Positions 18,445 to 31,774 of a stretch of DNA of 64,000 bases are shown in pieces. Position numbers and translations under genes: made by a program. The notes under the pieces are model-generated. The model saw only the letters and a program-made list of their open reading frames with translations, did not search any database and was not told the origin of the DNA. Source of the DNA: an uncultured SAR86 cluster bacterium (GTDB lineage: Bacteria > Pseudomonadota > Gammaproteobacteria > Magnimaribacterales > D2472); assembly GCA_902586925.1 (NCBI GenBank), contig CACIJE010000001.1, positions 396,104 through 460,103 on the forward strand. The letters are read 5' to 3'. Every line of letters starts with the position of its first letter. Position 1 is the stretch's first letter.

Positions 18445-19758
18445 TTATTTACCAATACAATAATTTTTAAATATATCACCAAGCAAAGAATCCGAGAATT
18501 TTTTACCAACTAACTCATCTAAATACGACCTAGCGAACTTAAGATCTTCAGCAACAAGCTCTAAAGAATCTTTGTTTACCAAACCAGCCTCAGCAGACCT
18601 TAAAGACTTTAAAACACCTTTAAATAAAACCTCATGCCGATCTTTAACAAGAAAATTGTAATCTTCTTTTTTTGATGACTTATTGAAAGATGACAAAATT
18701 AAATCCTTTAACTTATCAAACCCATCCCCTGTTTTTGCAGATACACAGCAATCAAAAAAGTCTTTTTCACTTGAATGAATGTCAATTTTATTTTGAACAG
18801 AAATAAAAAAAGTATCTTTAGCCAAATCTCTAAAGTTTTTTACCAAAGACTTCCCAGAACCCTCAAAAATACCAATCACAAGATCAGAATTCTCAATTTC
18901 AGACAAAGACAGGCCAATACCCACATTTTCAACAACATCATTTGTCTTTCTTATCCCTGCAGAATCTTTAATTGAGAAGACGCTTGATTCATAAAAAAGC
19001 TCACTGCCAATCAGGTCTCTTGTAGTACCAGGAACATTTGAGACAATCGCTCTTTCAAAACCCAATAACCTATTAAAAACCGAAGATTTACCTGAATTAA
19101 CTGGCCCCACCAAAAGTACCTTGTTTTTCTCACCAAGCATTTTTTTATTTATGCAGCCACTTATAAATGAACTAAAATTATTTATAAGATTGTTTATTTC
19201 CTCAACAATACTATTGTCCATATAATCCTCACCCTCATCCGAGAAATCTATTTCAGCCTCAACACTGACCCGCAAGCTGTCAATGTTATTTGCAAAACCT
19301 AAGACTTTTTTAGATAATCCACCAAAAAGAGAGTTAGTTGAAAGCAGAACACCCTGCTCATCAACTGAATCAATAAGATCTCCAAGAGACTCTGCTTCAT
19401 TTAAACTTATTTTATTATTTAAAAAAGCACGCTTAGTAAACTCACCACCAGCCGCTTCGTCAAAACCAACGCTTTTAAAAAGATCAACAAACGATGACAT
19501 TATTCCCAAACTACCATGTGCATAAACCTCAAAAGAATCTTCACCGGTGTAACTATTAGGCCCTTTAAAAACAACAAGCCCCGCTTTATCAACCAGACCG
19601 CTTTTGCTAAAAAATTCCCTTACATGGAAACGACCAACTTCAAAATGCTTATTATTAATAATTTTAGCTAACTGATTGTGACAACCCTGACCAGAAACTC
19701 TAAAAACACAGATCGCCGATTTAGCAGGAGGGGTTGCTAAAGCAAAAACAGATTGCAT
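18445..19758 (-). CDS. mnmE: tRNA modification GTPase MnmE
   Basis: A 437-aa protein. The N-terminal tetrahydrofolate-binding domain (ATPPAKSAICVFRVSG) is followed by helices with a G domain inserted: G1 GPVNSGKSS, G2 PGTTRD, G3 DSAG, G4 NKID. It ends with the CIGK motif whose Cys is conserved. It works with MnmG. It is slightly shorter than the usual 450 aa. The coding strand is G/T-rich (Val, Gly, Phe, Ser-rich protein), in contrast to mnmG. Confidence 0.97.
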   Translation of the reverse strand: MQSVFALATPPAKSAICVFRVSGQGCHNQLAKIINNKHFEVGRFHVREFFSKSGLVDKAGLVVFKGPNSYTGEDSFEVYAHGSLGIMSSFVDLFKSVGFDEAAGGEFTKRAFLNNKISLNEAESLGDLIDSVDEQGVLLSTNSLFGGLSKKVLGFANNIDSLRVSVEAEIDFSDEGEDYMDNSIVEEINNLINNFSSFISGCINKKMLGEKNKVLLVGPVNSGKSSVFNRLLGFERAIVSNVPGTTRDLIGSELFYESSVFSIKDSAGIRKTNDVVENVGIGLSLSEIENSDLVIGIFEGSGKSLVKNFRDLAKDTFFISVQNKIDIHSSEKDFFDCCVSAKTGDGFDKLKDLILSSFNKSSKKEDYNFLVKDRHEVLFKGVLKSLRSAEAGLVNKDSLELVAEDLKFARSYLDELVGKKFSDSLLGDIFKNYCIGK

Positions 19759-19760
19759 TA

Positions 19761-21287
19761 CTATTCCTTGCTTAGCGCGCCCTGTTGCTTATAAAGATAG
19801 CTTTGTTGACCTAACTGAACGCCGGTATTCACAACCGTATATAAACACAGAGCAGCAGGAAAAAACAAAAAGAATACAGAAAACATAACTGGCATATATT
19901 TCATTATTTGAGCCTGGGTTGGATCCATACCAGCAGGCTGAGGATTCAGTCTTTGTGTTAACAACATCAACACCCCAAAAACAAAAGGTAAAACAAAGTA
20001 TGGATCCGGTGAAGAGAGATCGGTCCAAAATCCCAAAGAACTATATCTTAGCTCAACCATTTCTCGCAAAGCAAAAAAGAAGCCTATAAAAAAAGGCATT
20101 TGTACCAACAAAGGCAAACAACCACCAAGCGGATTGGCTCCGTGTTTTTTCATTAGTCTCATCGTTTCAGTGCCTGCTAATTGGCGATCATTTTTGTAAC
20201 GTTCTTTAACTTCATTCAACTCTGGTGTAATTTTTCTTAATGCAGCCATTGACCTGAAGCTTTTAGCTGTTACGGGCCAGAAGACCAATTTTATTAGCAG
20301 CGTAAATATTATAATTGTAAGACCCCAACTATTAACATAACCATTGATAAAATCCATTACAAACACCATTGGTTGGGCAAGAAACCAAAACCACCCCATA
20401 TCAATAGCAAGCTCCAAGTTCTGAGCTCTTTCTATTAAATCTTTTCTTATTTTTGGGCCTATAAAAAGACGATGTTCATGCCCATAAGTAAGGTTGTTTA
20501 GTGATGAGCCTTCAACCGTATAACCCATTCTATAAAAACCTGATTCTTTTGGTAAAGCGTAATAATTATAAATATAATCATCAGATCCAATTATTGCTGC
20601 AAAGAAATATTTTTGAACAAAAGCAACCCAACCAGATCTTGATAACACCTCTAATGGTTCATCAATTGAGGCCAGTCTGCTTGTGGTATAAGGGTCCAAT
20701 TCTGAGCTTATTGCAACACCCTCATACGAACTGTTGTTCATCATTCCGCCCTCAAGAGCCCCTCTCTTTAAGTCAAGCGACCTACCTTGAGACCTATAAA
20801 GTCCCGCATACGATTTTCCATCCACACCACCTAATGAAGAGTCATAAACAACAACTTCATAGGGACTAGATGAAAAAGATATTTTTTTTGAGACACCCAA
20901 AACCGGATCCTCTAAGAGAACATAATTACTATCAGCCTCTTTAACAATAAAACTTGGAGAAACTCCGGTAAAACCACTCTTAAAATAATATTTAAAAGAC
21001 GTAGCATCAGAAAAACCAAAAACCCTAAAACCCAAAGAACCATCAACATTTTCAACAGGATATTTTTTTAGCCTTGATTCCACAATAGAACCACTAGAAA
21101 TCGAAACAACCAATGACAGCTCATTACTTTCAAGAGTTACAAAATCTTCGTTTGATTCAACAGAAAGACTATTTATGGAGTCAAAGTGTTTGTTTATTGA
21201 CTTCGACTTTTGCTCTGAGTTCCACTCATATAATAAACCCAAAGAAAGGAGAACAATTCCTACTAAATAAAAGTTTCTAATATTCAA
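19761..21287 (-). CDS. yidC: Membrane protein insertase YidC
   Basis: A 508-aa protein. It has an N-terminal anchor helix (YLVGIVLLSLGLLYEW), a large periplasmic beta domain up to about residue 300, then five conserved membrane helices (GWFWFLAQPMVFVMDFIN; WGLTIIIFTLLIKLVFWP; GCLPLLVQMPFFIGFFFAL). Helix TM2 carries the hydrophilic-groove Arg nearby (KSFRSMAAL). It is two bases from mnmE and one base from rnpA. The usual yidD between rnpA and yidC is missing. Confidence 0.97.
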   Translation of the reverse strand: MNIRNFYLVGIVLLSLGLLYEWNSEQKSKSINKHFDSINSLSVESNEDFVTLESNELSLVVSISSGSIVESRLKKYPVENVDGSLGFRVFGFSDATSFKYYFKSGFTGVSPSFIVKEADSNYVLLEDPVLGVSKKISFSSSPYEVVVYDSSLGGVDGKSYAGLYRSQGRSLDLKRGALEGGMMNNSSYEGVAISSELDPYTTSRLASIDEPLEVLSRSGWVAFVQKYFFAAIIGSDDYIYNYYALPKESGFYRMGYTVEGSSLNNLTYGHEHRLFIGPKIRKDLIERAQNLELAIDMGWFWFLAQPMVFVMDFINGYVNSWGLTIIIFTLLIKLVFWPVTAKSFRSMAALRKITPELNEVKERYKNDRQLAGTETMRLMKKHGANPLGGCLPLLVQMPFFIGFFFALREMVELRYSSLGFWTDLSSPDPYFVLPFVFGVLMLLTQRLNPQPAGMDPTQAQIMKYMPVMFSVFFLFFPAALCLYTVVNTGVQLGQQSYLYKQQGALSKE

Positions 21288-21288
21288 T

Positions 21289-21600
21289 CTAAATTACACC
21301 GCTATTAAAAGATTTGACAGCTGACCTAACCTCTTGGACAGCCTCGCTATATGATAACTCTGCGAAGGGCCTAAATACAGAAAAAACAATAATACCTGAA
21401 CTTGGCATGGTTGGTGATAACACCCTAAATATTTCTTTAACCCTTCTTTTAATCTTATTTCTATCAACTGCAAGTTTAAAAAATTTTCTTGAAATAGATA
21501 CCTCTAGTCCTGTTTTATTCGATGGCTTATGAAACAACCTAAAATATTTAGATGAATGTAAGCACTCAAAAGATTTAAAATTTTGACTCCTGATCGACAA
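21289..21600 (-). CDS. rnpA: Ribonuclease P protein component
   Basis: The track extends to 21690, but that part overlaps rpmH in another frame. TTG at 21600 gives a 103-aa protein (MSIRSQNFKSF) starting one base after the rpmH stop. The core motif SRKFFKLAVDRNKIKRRVKEIFR is the RNR signature that binds RNase P RNA. It is involved in tRNA 5-prime maturation. The start is inferred from rpmH position and family length. Confidence 0.9.
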   Translation of the reverse strand: MSIRSQNFKSFECLHSSKYFRLFHKPSNKTGLEVSISRKFFKLAVDRNKIKRRVKEIFRVLSPTMPSSGIIVFSVFRPFAELSYSEAVQEVRSAVKSFNSGVI

Positions 21601-21601
21601 A

Positions 21602-21736
21602 TTATGCGCTAAGGATCTTTCTTCCTTTTTTTCTTCTGTTGGACAAAATAGCTCTACCAGCTTTTGTCGACATTCTGGCCCTAAAACCATGAGTTCTTTT
21701 TCTTTTTAAGTTGCTTGGTTGGAAAGTTCTCTTCAT
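21602..21736 (-). CDS. rpmH: Ribosomal protein L34 (missed by the ORF track)
   Basis: A 44-aa frame on the minus strand starts with ATG at 21736 and begins [20 protein letters not shown], the near-invariant L34 sequence, ending RKILSA. It is below the track cutoff. It precedes rnpA and faces dnaA, the canonical rpmH-rnpA / dnaA arrangement at bacterial origins. Confidence 0.98.
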   Translation of the reverse strand: MKRTFQPSNLKRKRTHGFRARMSTKAGRAILSNRRKKGRKILSA

Positions 21737-21765
21737 AATATCTATGGGTCAAAAAAATTGAAAGA

Positions 21766-21771
21766 ATTATA
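21766..21771 (-). promoter_or_regulatory. Minus-10 box of the rpmH-rnpA promoter
   Basis: TATAAT on the minus strand, 30 bases before the rpmH ATG, preceded by GCGC. A minus-35 candidate (TTGTGG) lies 19 bases upstream, which is longer than ideal. Confidence 0.45.
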
Positions 21772-21832
21772 GCGCAATGAGTTTGTAAAACCACAAAAAG
21801 GCAATAAAAAGACAATTTTTTTTATAAACAAG

Positions 21833-21841
21833 TTATCCACA
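21833..21841 (+). promoter_or_regulatory. DnaA box (consensus)
   Basis: TTATCCACA matches the strict consensus DnaA box. It lies 74 bases upstream of the dnaA start. Confidence 0.8.
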
Positions 21842-21914
21842 GCAAATTCTTATATTTATTCTGTAGATATCTTGTGGATTTTTTAATAGACTGTTTAAAT
21901 ATTGGGAGAATCTG

Positions 21915-23207
21915 TTGGAACTTTGGAATAAATGCGCTGAAAAACTAGAAAACAAACTTACTCAAGAAGATTTTAATACCTGGATTCGACCCTTAAAAGC
22001 AAGTATTGATCAAGATACCCTAGAATTAGTAGCCCCAAATGATTTTATTCTAGACTATATAGAAAAAAACTATGCTAATGATATAAAACTGATTGTTGAA
22101 AAACAAACAAAAAAAAACATAAATTTAGTTTTTAAGACCTATACAAAAGAAACATTTGTTGATAAATATAAAAATAAGAACAGTTCTCAGGTAAAACTTG
22201 TTGAAGGATATACTTTTAACACTTTTGTAGAAGGAAAATCCAACCATTTAGCTCTTGCTGCAGCCAAACAGGTAGCAGCAAACCCCAAGGGAGACTATAA
22301 CCCATTGTTTATATATGGGGGTGTTGGTCTTGGCAAAACACATTTAATGCACGCGGTTGGTAATGAGATTTTGATGAATGCACCTAATAAAAGAATTGTA
22401 TACGTTCATTCAGAAAAATTTGTTTCTGATATGGTAAAAGCATTGCAGTTGGGCGCAATGAATGAGTTTAAGTCTTTCTACAGAAATGCAGACGCACTTT
22501 TAATAGATGATATTCAGTTTTTTGCTGGTAAAGAGCAATCCCAAGAAGAGTTTTTCCATACTTTTAATGCTTTACTTGACAGAAATAATCAAATGATACT
22601 TACTTGTGATAAGTATCCAAAAGAGATTGATGGGTTAGAGGAGAGGCTTAAATCAAGACTTGGATGGGGGCTGCCTGTTGTAATTGACCCACCAGAGCTT
22701 GAAACAAGGGCAGCTGTTTTGTTAAGCAAGGCTTCCTCAATGGGTGTATCATTGCCTAATGATTGCGCTATATATATAGCACAGAGAATTAGATCAAACA
22801 TAAGAGAGCTTGAGGGAGCTCTTAAAAGGGTTGTTGCAAATGCAAGATTTACCAATCAAGCTATAGACCTAGCTTTGGTTAAGGATGCGCTTAAAGATCT
22901 TTTTGTTATTTCTGCAAAAATGATAAGTGTTGAAAATATTCAAAAAACAGTAGCAGAATACTACAACATTAGACTCTCCGACCTATTATCAAAAAGGAGA
23001 AGCAGATCTATCACGAGACCCAGGCAAATGGCCATGGCCCTAACTAAAGAGCTTACAAATCATAGCTTGCCAGAAATTGGTGAAGCATATAATGGCAGAG
23101 ACCACACCACAGTGCTTCATGCTTGCAAGAAGATTAAAGAGCTTAGAAAAGAAAGCCCATCACACGAAGAAGATTATAGAAATCTTAACAGGGCACTCAC
23201 AAACTAA
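21915..23207 (+). CDS. dnaA: Chromosomal replication initiator protein DnaA
   Basis: A 430-aa protein with a TTG start preceded by GGGAG at a six-base spacing. Domain I begins [20 protein letters not shown]. The linker domain II is short. AAA+ domain III has Walker [11 protein letters not shown] and Walker [10 protein letters not shown]. Domain IV ends with the DnaA-box-binding helix-turn-helix ([12 protein letters not shown] ... [13 protein letters not shown]). It initiates replication at oriC. The dnaN start overlaps the stop by one base (TAATG). Confidence 0.98.
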   Translation: MELWNKCAEKLENKLTQEDFNTWIRPLKASIDQDTLELVAPNDFILDYIEKNYANDIKLIVEKQTKKNINLVFKTYTKETFVDKYKNKNSSQVKLVEGYTFNTFVEGKSNHLALAAAKQVAANPKGDYNPLFIYGGVGLGKTHLMHAVGNEILMNAPNKRIVYVHSEKFVSDMVKALQLGAMNEFKSFYRNADALLIDDIQFFAGKEQSQEEFFHTFNALLDRNNQMILTCDKYPKEIDGLEERLKSRLGWGLPVVIDPPELETRAAVLLSKASSMGVSLPNDCAIYIAQRIRSNIRELEGALKRVVANARFTNQAIDLALVKDALKDLFVISAKMISVENIQKTVAEYYNIRLSDLLSKRRSRSITRPRQMAMALTKELTNHSLPEIGEAYNGRDHTTVLHACKKIKELRKESPSHEEDYRNLNRALTN

Positions 23208-24310
23208 TGGATTTTTATATTTTAAAAGAGGAAATTGTAAAATCCCTTAACTTTACACTTGGAGTTGTTGAAAAAAGACAAACACTTCCAATACTATCAA
23301 ATGTTTTATTTGAGGTAGACGAATCTTCATTAAAATTAACCGCAACAGACTTGGAGAGTGAAATATCAACGACCTCAACAATTTCTAATTACAAAAGTGG
23401 AGGAAAAATAACAGCACCAGCAAGAAAATTAAGCGATTTATGCAGACTGTTGCCTGAAATGGCTGAAATTCACTTTTATCTTGATGGTGACAACCTTAAA
23501 ATTGAGACCGATATTGGTAAATATAACCTCTCAACACTTCCAAGTGAGGATTTCCCAATATTTGAGTCTGAAAATACTACATCCCAGGTTAATATCTCAC
23601 CTAAAAATTTAAAAAATCTTATATCAAAGACATCTTTTGCAATGGGAAATCAAGATTGGCGTCATTATTTGAATGGTTTATTCATATCCATAGATGATAA
23701 AATAATCACAACAGTTGCAACTGATGCTCACAGATTGGCACTAGCAACTTCATCTTTAAATGAAGCGGCCACAGAAATAACTACTGGTATTGTTCCAAGA
23801 AAATCTATAAATGAAATTGGAAAATTGGTAGGAGATGAATCTGAAAATGTTGTAATCAAGTTAGGACAAACCTCAATTTCAGTTAATGTTTCTGGCACAA
23901 CTTTTATTAGCAAACTAATTGAAGGAAAGTTTCCTGACTATGAGCAAGTTATCCCAACTGGCGAAAGCTCAAATTTAAATATCGATAGAAAAATTCTTTC
24001 AGACAGCTTGAGCAGAGTTAGTGTTTTATCAAGTGAAAAATATAAAGGAATAAGAATACTAACAAGTGAAAACTCAATAAATATTTCTGCCAATAATCCT
24101 GAGAAAGAACAAGGTGAAGAAAATATTTCGTGTGACTATAAAGGAGAAAAAATAGACATTGCGTTTAATGTAAACTACCTGCAGGAAATTTTAGCAACCA
24201 TCGATTCTGATAAAATTGAAATTAATTTTTTTGGCTCAGAAAAAAGTTGTTTAATCACAGATCCAACAAAAGATAATTTCAAATATGTTGTTATGCCACT
24301 TCTTCTGTAA
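23207..24310 (+). CDS. dnaN: DNA polymerase III beta sliding clamp
   Basis: A 367-aa protein with the three-fold clamp repeat. It begins [32 protein letters not shown] and ends in YVVMPLLL, close to the family MPMRL ending that contributes to the binding pocket. It tethers polymerase to DNA. It is coupled to dnaA through a TAATG overlap. Confidence 0.97.
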   Translation: MDFYILKEEIVKSLNFTLGVVEKRQTLPILSNVLFEVDESSLKLTATDLESEISTTSTISNYKSGGKITAPARKLSDLCRLLPEMAEIHFYLDGDNLKIETDIGKYNLSTLPSEDFPIFESENTTSQVNISPKNLKNLISKTSFAMGNQDWRHYLNGLFISIDDKIITTVATDAHRLALATSSLNEAATEITTGIVPRKSINEIGKLVGDESENVVIKLGQTSISVNVSGTTFISKLIEGKFPDYEQVIPTGESSNLNIDRKILSDSLSRVSVLSSEKYKGIRILTSENSINISANNPEKEQGEENISCDYKGEKIDIAFNVNYLQEILATIDSDKIEINFFGSEKSCLITDPTKDNFKYVVMPLLL

Positions 24311-24312
24311 AA

Positions 24313-28015
<3,703 letters not shown>

Positions 28016-28017
28016 TA

Positions 28018-29364
28018 TTATTTATTTACTAGATTTTTTAGGTATTCTGATAATTGATCTATATCTATTCTTTCTTGTATCATTGTATCTCTGTCTCTTA
28101 ATGTCACAGTTTTATCATCAAGACTATCAAAATCAACTGTAATACAAACTGGTGTACCTATTTCGTCATGCTTTCTATAACTTTTTCCAATATTACCTGT
28201 ATTTTCAAAAATTACTCTACCCAATTTTAGCTTTTGAAGACTATTTTTGATATTTTTAGCTAGGGTTACTAATTCGTTGTTATTCTTCTTTAAAGGGATA
28301 ACTGCTGCCTTAACTGGGGAAAGATGTGGCTTTAGATTAAGAACTACCCTATCTTTGCCATCATCAAGCTTTTCAATTGAATATGCCTCATTAAGAATGG
28401 CTAAGAAACCTCTTTCTACACCAGCTGAGGGCTCTATAACATATGGTACAAACCAATCACCAGATTCATTTTGAACTGCCATTTTACTATTTGAATTTTT
28501 GTTAACCTTTACAGATGAATTTATGTTAATTTCATCTTGTTGTTTTGAATGAGAGCCTAAATCAAAATCAGTTCTATTTGCTATTCCCTCAAGCTCTTCT
28601 AGCCCATGAGGGAATTTATACATTAAATCTATTGTTTTCTTTGAATAATGCGCAAGCTCTTCTTTTGGCACATTATAAATTTCGATATTTTCTGTGGGTA
28701 CACCTTGTTTATTCCACCATTCAAGCCTTTTTTGTACCCATAGATCATGTGCTTCCTCGTCTTTACCAGGAATAACAAAGTATTCAAGTTCCATTTGTTC
28801 AAACTCCCTCACTCTGAAAATAAAGTTTCTAGGAGTTATTTCATTCCTAAAAGCCTTCCCAATTTGTGCAATTCCAAACGGTAAAGCTCTAGATGAAGAA
28901 TCTATTACATTTTTGAAGTTTGTAAATATATGTTGAGCTGTTTCTGGTCTGAGATATGCAAAATTTTCTCCATCGTCAATTGGACCTACATTTGTTTTAA
29001 ACATTAAATTAAATTGCCTGGGCTCTGTTAAATCCTCTTTTTTACATTCTTTAGGGACCTGATCAGCTCTAAACCTTAAATTACAGGACTTACAATCAAC
29101 CATAGGATCTGTAAATGTATCCTCATGCCCTGAATATTTTAAAACTTGAGGATTAGTCAATATTGAAGCATCAAGACCTTCTATATTGTCATTCTCATAA
29201 ACCATTGACTCCCACCACGAGTTTTTGAGATTATTTTTTAGTTCAACACCAAGAGGGCCAAAGTCATAAATACCTTGTAAACCACCATATATCTCACTAG
29301 ATTGATATATGAAACCACGTCTTTTACACAAAGATACTAGCTCATCCATATTTTTTGCTGGCAT
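28018..29364 (-). CDS. glyS: Glycyl-tRNA synthetase, single-chain (alpha2) type
   Basis: The track starts at 29412; ATG at 29364 ([18 protein letters not shown]) follows AAGGAG and matches the family start, giving 448 aa. The class II catalytic core is clear ([69 protein letters not shown]) with an anticodon-binding domain at the C-terminus. This is the homodimeric form found in archaea, eukaryotes, actinobacteria and others. Gammaproteobacteria normally have the unrelated alpha2beta2 GlyQ/GlyS, so it was probably acquired in the lineage. Symbol as used for the single-chain form. Confidence 0.93.
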   Translation of the reverse strand: MPAKNMDELVSLCKRRGFIYQSSEIYGGLQGIYDFGPLGVELKNNLKNSWWESMVYENDNIEGLDASILTNPQVLKYSGHEDTFTDPMVDCKSCNLRFRADQVPKECKKEDLTEPRQFNLMFKTNVGPIDDGENFAYLRPETAQHIFTNFKNVIDSSSRALPFGIAQIGKAFRNEITPRNFIFRVREFEQMELEYFVIPGKDEEAHDLWVQKRLEWWNKQGVPTENIEIYNVPKEELAHYSKKTIDLMYKFPHGLEELEGIANRTDFDLGSHSKQQDEININSSVKVNKNSNSKMAVQNESGDWFVPYVIEPSAGVERGFLAILNEAYSIEKLDDGKDRVVLNLKPHLSPVKAAVIPLKKNNNELVTLAKNIKNSLQKLKLGRVIFENTGNIGKSYRKHDEIGTPVCITVDFDSLDDKTVTLRDRDTMIQERIDIDQLSEYLKNLVNK

Positions 29365-29473
29365 TATAATTAAACTCCTTTTTACTAGACAAATGTTACT
29401 TTTTGGTAACAAGCAATTTATCTGTACTAATATAGATAATTATATATTAGACTTGTCCTTTATATTTAATAAA
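29365..29473. promoter_or_regulatory. Divergent promoter region between glyS and the LpxL-like gene
   Basis: A 109-bp AT-rich gap between two divergent starts. The track extends an ORF through it on each strand, but both extensions are mutual shadows. A TATAGATAAT-like stretch near 29430 could serve either direction. No specific operator seen. Confidence 0.35.
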
Positions 29474-30337
29474 ATGCAATTAATATTTTACTTTTTTTCC
29501 TGGATTCCTAAGACTTTATTTATAGGTTTAGTTGATATATATATTTATTCAGGACTTTTTAGGTTTTCCAAATTATATAAAATATCTATAGTTAATCTTC
29601 AGATAGCATATCCTGATATTAATAATAATAATATGCAATTATTGGTTAGGATGAGTGTAAGAGAATCAATAATATCTGCTTATGAGACTATATACACATG
29701 GGGAAACTCAGAATTTGTTTCAAATAAACTTATTTTTAAAATAGAAAATAATTTTCTTATTAAAAATAATTTTAAAAAGCAGCAAGGGTTAATATGTGTT
29801 GCAATTCATAATAGAAGCGTTGACATGTTATTAACTTGGATAAACTCACAAGTTCCAACAGTAAGCCTCTATAAAAAAATTAAAAATAAAACTTTAGAAG
29901 CATTTGTTAAAAACAAAAGAGAAATAAATAACTCAACTAGTGTTGAAACGTCAATCGCTGGAGTAAGAAAAATTTATAAAGCTCTGAAGCAAAAAAAAGT
30001 TATTTGTTTTGCTGCTGATCAAGTCCCAAAAAGAGGAATGGGTGAGCATATAGATTTTTATAAACGTAAAGCGTACTCTACAACTTTAGTACAAAATTTA
30101 GCAACAAAAACAAAAAGCCCTACAGTTTATTTTTGTATGAATTCTAATATTAATAACTTTCTCTATATTTCTATTAAACAATGCAGTGATGATATATATG
30201 ATGATAGTAAGCACTTACAATTAGTTAATAGTGACATAGAAAAGATGATTAACAAAAGGCCAATTGACTATTCTTGGGAATATAAGAGATTTAAAAGAAG
30301 CTTGCCCATCAATCAGAATCCTTATTTAGGTATATAG
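29474..30337 (+). CDS. Lysophospholipid / lipid A acyltransferase family protein (LpxL/HtrB-like)
   Basis: The track starts at 29309, overlapping the divergent synthetase. ATG at 29474 (MQLIFYFFSWIPKTLF) gives 287 aa with the typical N-terminal membrane helix. The H-x4-D catalytic motif is AIHNRSVDML and the later motif is FAADQVPKRGMG, as in the LABATP/LpxL family that adds secondary acyl chains to lipid A. It is strongly Asn/Lys/Ile-rich. The acyl specificity cannot be read from the sequence. Confidence 0.8.
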   Translation: MQLIFYFFSWIPKTLFIGLVDIYIYSGLFRFSKLYKISIVNLQIAYPDINNNNMQLLVRMSVRESIISAYETIYTWGNSEFVSNKLIFKIENNFLIKNNFKKQQGLICVAIHNRSVDMLLTWINSQVPTVSLYKKIKNKTLEAFVKNKREINNSTSVETSIAGVRKIYKALKQKKVICFAADQVPKRGMGEHIDFYKRKAYSTTLVQNLATKTKSPTVYFCMNSNINNFLYISIKQCSDDIYDDSKHLQLVNSDIEKMINKRPIDYSWEYKRFKRSLPINQNPYLGI

Positions 30338-31774
30338 CTATTTTGACCAAAACATTGGAGTTAAAATAACTAGAAGTGTAAAAATTTCTAATCTTCCTAA
30401 TAACATTGCAAATGCTAGCACTCCTTTTGCAAATGAGCTTATTCCAGAATAATTCTCTGAAACAACACCCAAACCTGGACCAAGATTATTTAAACATGCA
30501 CCAACAGCTGAAAATGCTGATTCAAAATCAAGACCTGATATCAAGACTGCAAACAATAAAACAATGAATGACATTACATATATTGAAAAAAAGCCCCATA
30601 CGGAAGTTGCAACTTGATCATCTACATTTCTGGTACCTATTTTTAATGATATAACAGAATTTGGATGAATTATCTTCATAATATTTGAGTATGAATGATT
30701 CAACATAATCATTACTCTCCAAGATTTAACACCTCCACCAACTGACCCAGAGCACGAACCTATAAAAGCACCAACAAGAAGTAAAAAAGATAGTGACATA
30801 GGCCAATTATTTGTTTCAGCAACAGAAAATCCAGTTGTTGTAACCATAGAGACTGAGTGAAATGCAATTTCTAGTATATTTGGTGGATTTTCTGCACTGT
30901 TTAATCGACTTATTAATATTGCAAAGAAAAAAATTAGTAATAATACTGAAATAAAAAACTTTAGCTCAGGATCGTAAAAGTACTTTAATGGCTTTCTCTT
31001 ATAAAATGAAAAATAGTGAAGAGTAAAACTGATTGCAGAAAGCAGCATAAAAAAGATGCAGACGATTTCAATAAAATTACTATTGAAATAACCTATACTT
31101 TCATTGTGCGTAGAAAAGCCTCCTATAGCAACGGTTGACATTGAATGCGCTATTGCATCAAAAATACTCATTCCGCCTAAAAAGTAAAACAAAGAGCACG
31201 CTATAGTTAGTCCCAAATAAATTAGCCACAGCGCTTGAGCTGTTTCTTTTATTCTTGGCGTAAGTCTCTGCTCTCCCATTGCGCCTGGAATCTCAGTTTT
31301 ATATATTTGACCACCACCAATACCCAACAAAGGCATAACTGCTATAGCAAGAACGATCAGGCCCATACCTCCCATCCATTGAAGTAGTTGCCTGTAAAAA
31401 AGAATAGATTCGGGGAGGGTATCTATTTGTGAAATTACAGTAGCCCCAGTGGTAGTTATCCCAGACATAGATTCAAAAAAAGAATCCATTACACTCATGC
31501 CACTGAGATAAAATGGAACTGAACCAGCTATTGATAGAATCAACCAAAACATTACTATTATTACAAAGCCATCTTTTTGAGAGAGATCTTTTTTAATATT
31601 TCTTGTTACTAAAAGTCCAAGAACACCTATTGAGCTAACAGTTAAAAAAGTTTTTATAAATATATCAAGGGCACCATCTTTAAATATAATTGAAACAATT
31701 ATTGGAAATACATATGAAAAACTAAAAAATAAAACTAAAACACTAAACAAGTTTATTATTGATTTCGGATTCAT
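30338..31774 (-). CDS. trkH: Trk potassium uptake protein TrkH
   Basis: A 478-aa membrane protein with four pore-loop repeats. Filter-like segments include GITTTGATVI, TVAIGGFSTHN, VTTTGFSV and a fourth near AVGACLNNLGPG. It imports potassium and is gated by TrkA. It overlaps the trkA stop by one base. The convergent LpxL-like gene ends at the base before its stop. Confidence 0.95.
   Translation of the reverse strand: MNPKSIINLFSVLVLFFSFSYVFPIIVSIIFKDGALDIFIKTFLTVSSIGVLGLLVTRNIKKDLSQKDGFVIIVMFWLILSIAGSVPFYLSGMSVMDSFFESMSGITTTGATVISQIDTLPESILFYRQLLQWMGGMGLIVLAIAVMPLLGIGGGQIYKTEIPGAMGEQRLTPRIKETAQALWLIYLGLTIACSLFYFLGGMSIFDAIAHSMSTVAIGGFSTHNESIGYFNSNFIEIVCIFFMLLSAISFTLHYFSFYKRKPLKYFYDPELKFFISVLLLIFFFAILISRLNSAENPPNILEIAFHSVSMVTTTGFSVAETNNWPMSLSFLLLVGAFIGSCSGSVGGGVKSWRVMIMLNHSYSNIMKIIHPNSVISLKIGTRNVDDQVATSVWGFFSIYVMSFIVLLFAVLISGLDFESAFSAVGACLNNLGPGLGVVSENYSGISSFAKGVLAFAMLLGRLEIFTLLVILTPMFWSK

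Larger units (their letters stand above)
21737..21914. promoter_or_regulatory. Probable oriC / dnaA-rpmH intergenic region
   Basis: A 178-bp AT-rich gap between divergent rpmH and dnaA. It contains a perfect DnaA box TTATCCACA at 21833-21841 and a second, weaker one in the opposite orientation (TGTGGATTT, 21873-21881). An A/T-only stretch (AATTTTTTTTATAAA) lies just left of the first box. Genes diverge from here in both directions. Only one consensus box is present, so a second origin region elsewhere cannot be excluded. Confidence 0.55.

Noticed and set aside
21289-21690. rnpA as a 133-aa protein per the ORF track
   Set aside because: The first 30 residues overlap rpmH in another frame. A TTG at 21600 gives a normal-length protein.
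29309-29473. N-terminal extension of the LpxL-like protein
   Set aside because: It overlaps the start of the divergent glycyl-tRNA synthetase in antisense and has no family match; the methionine at 29474 fits the family.
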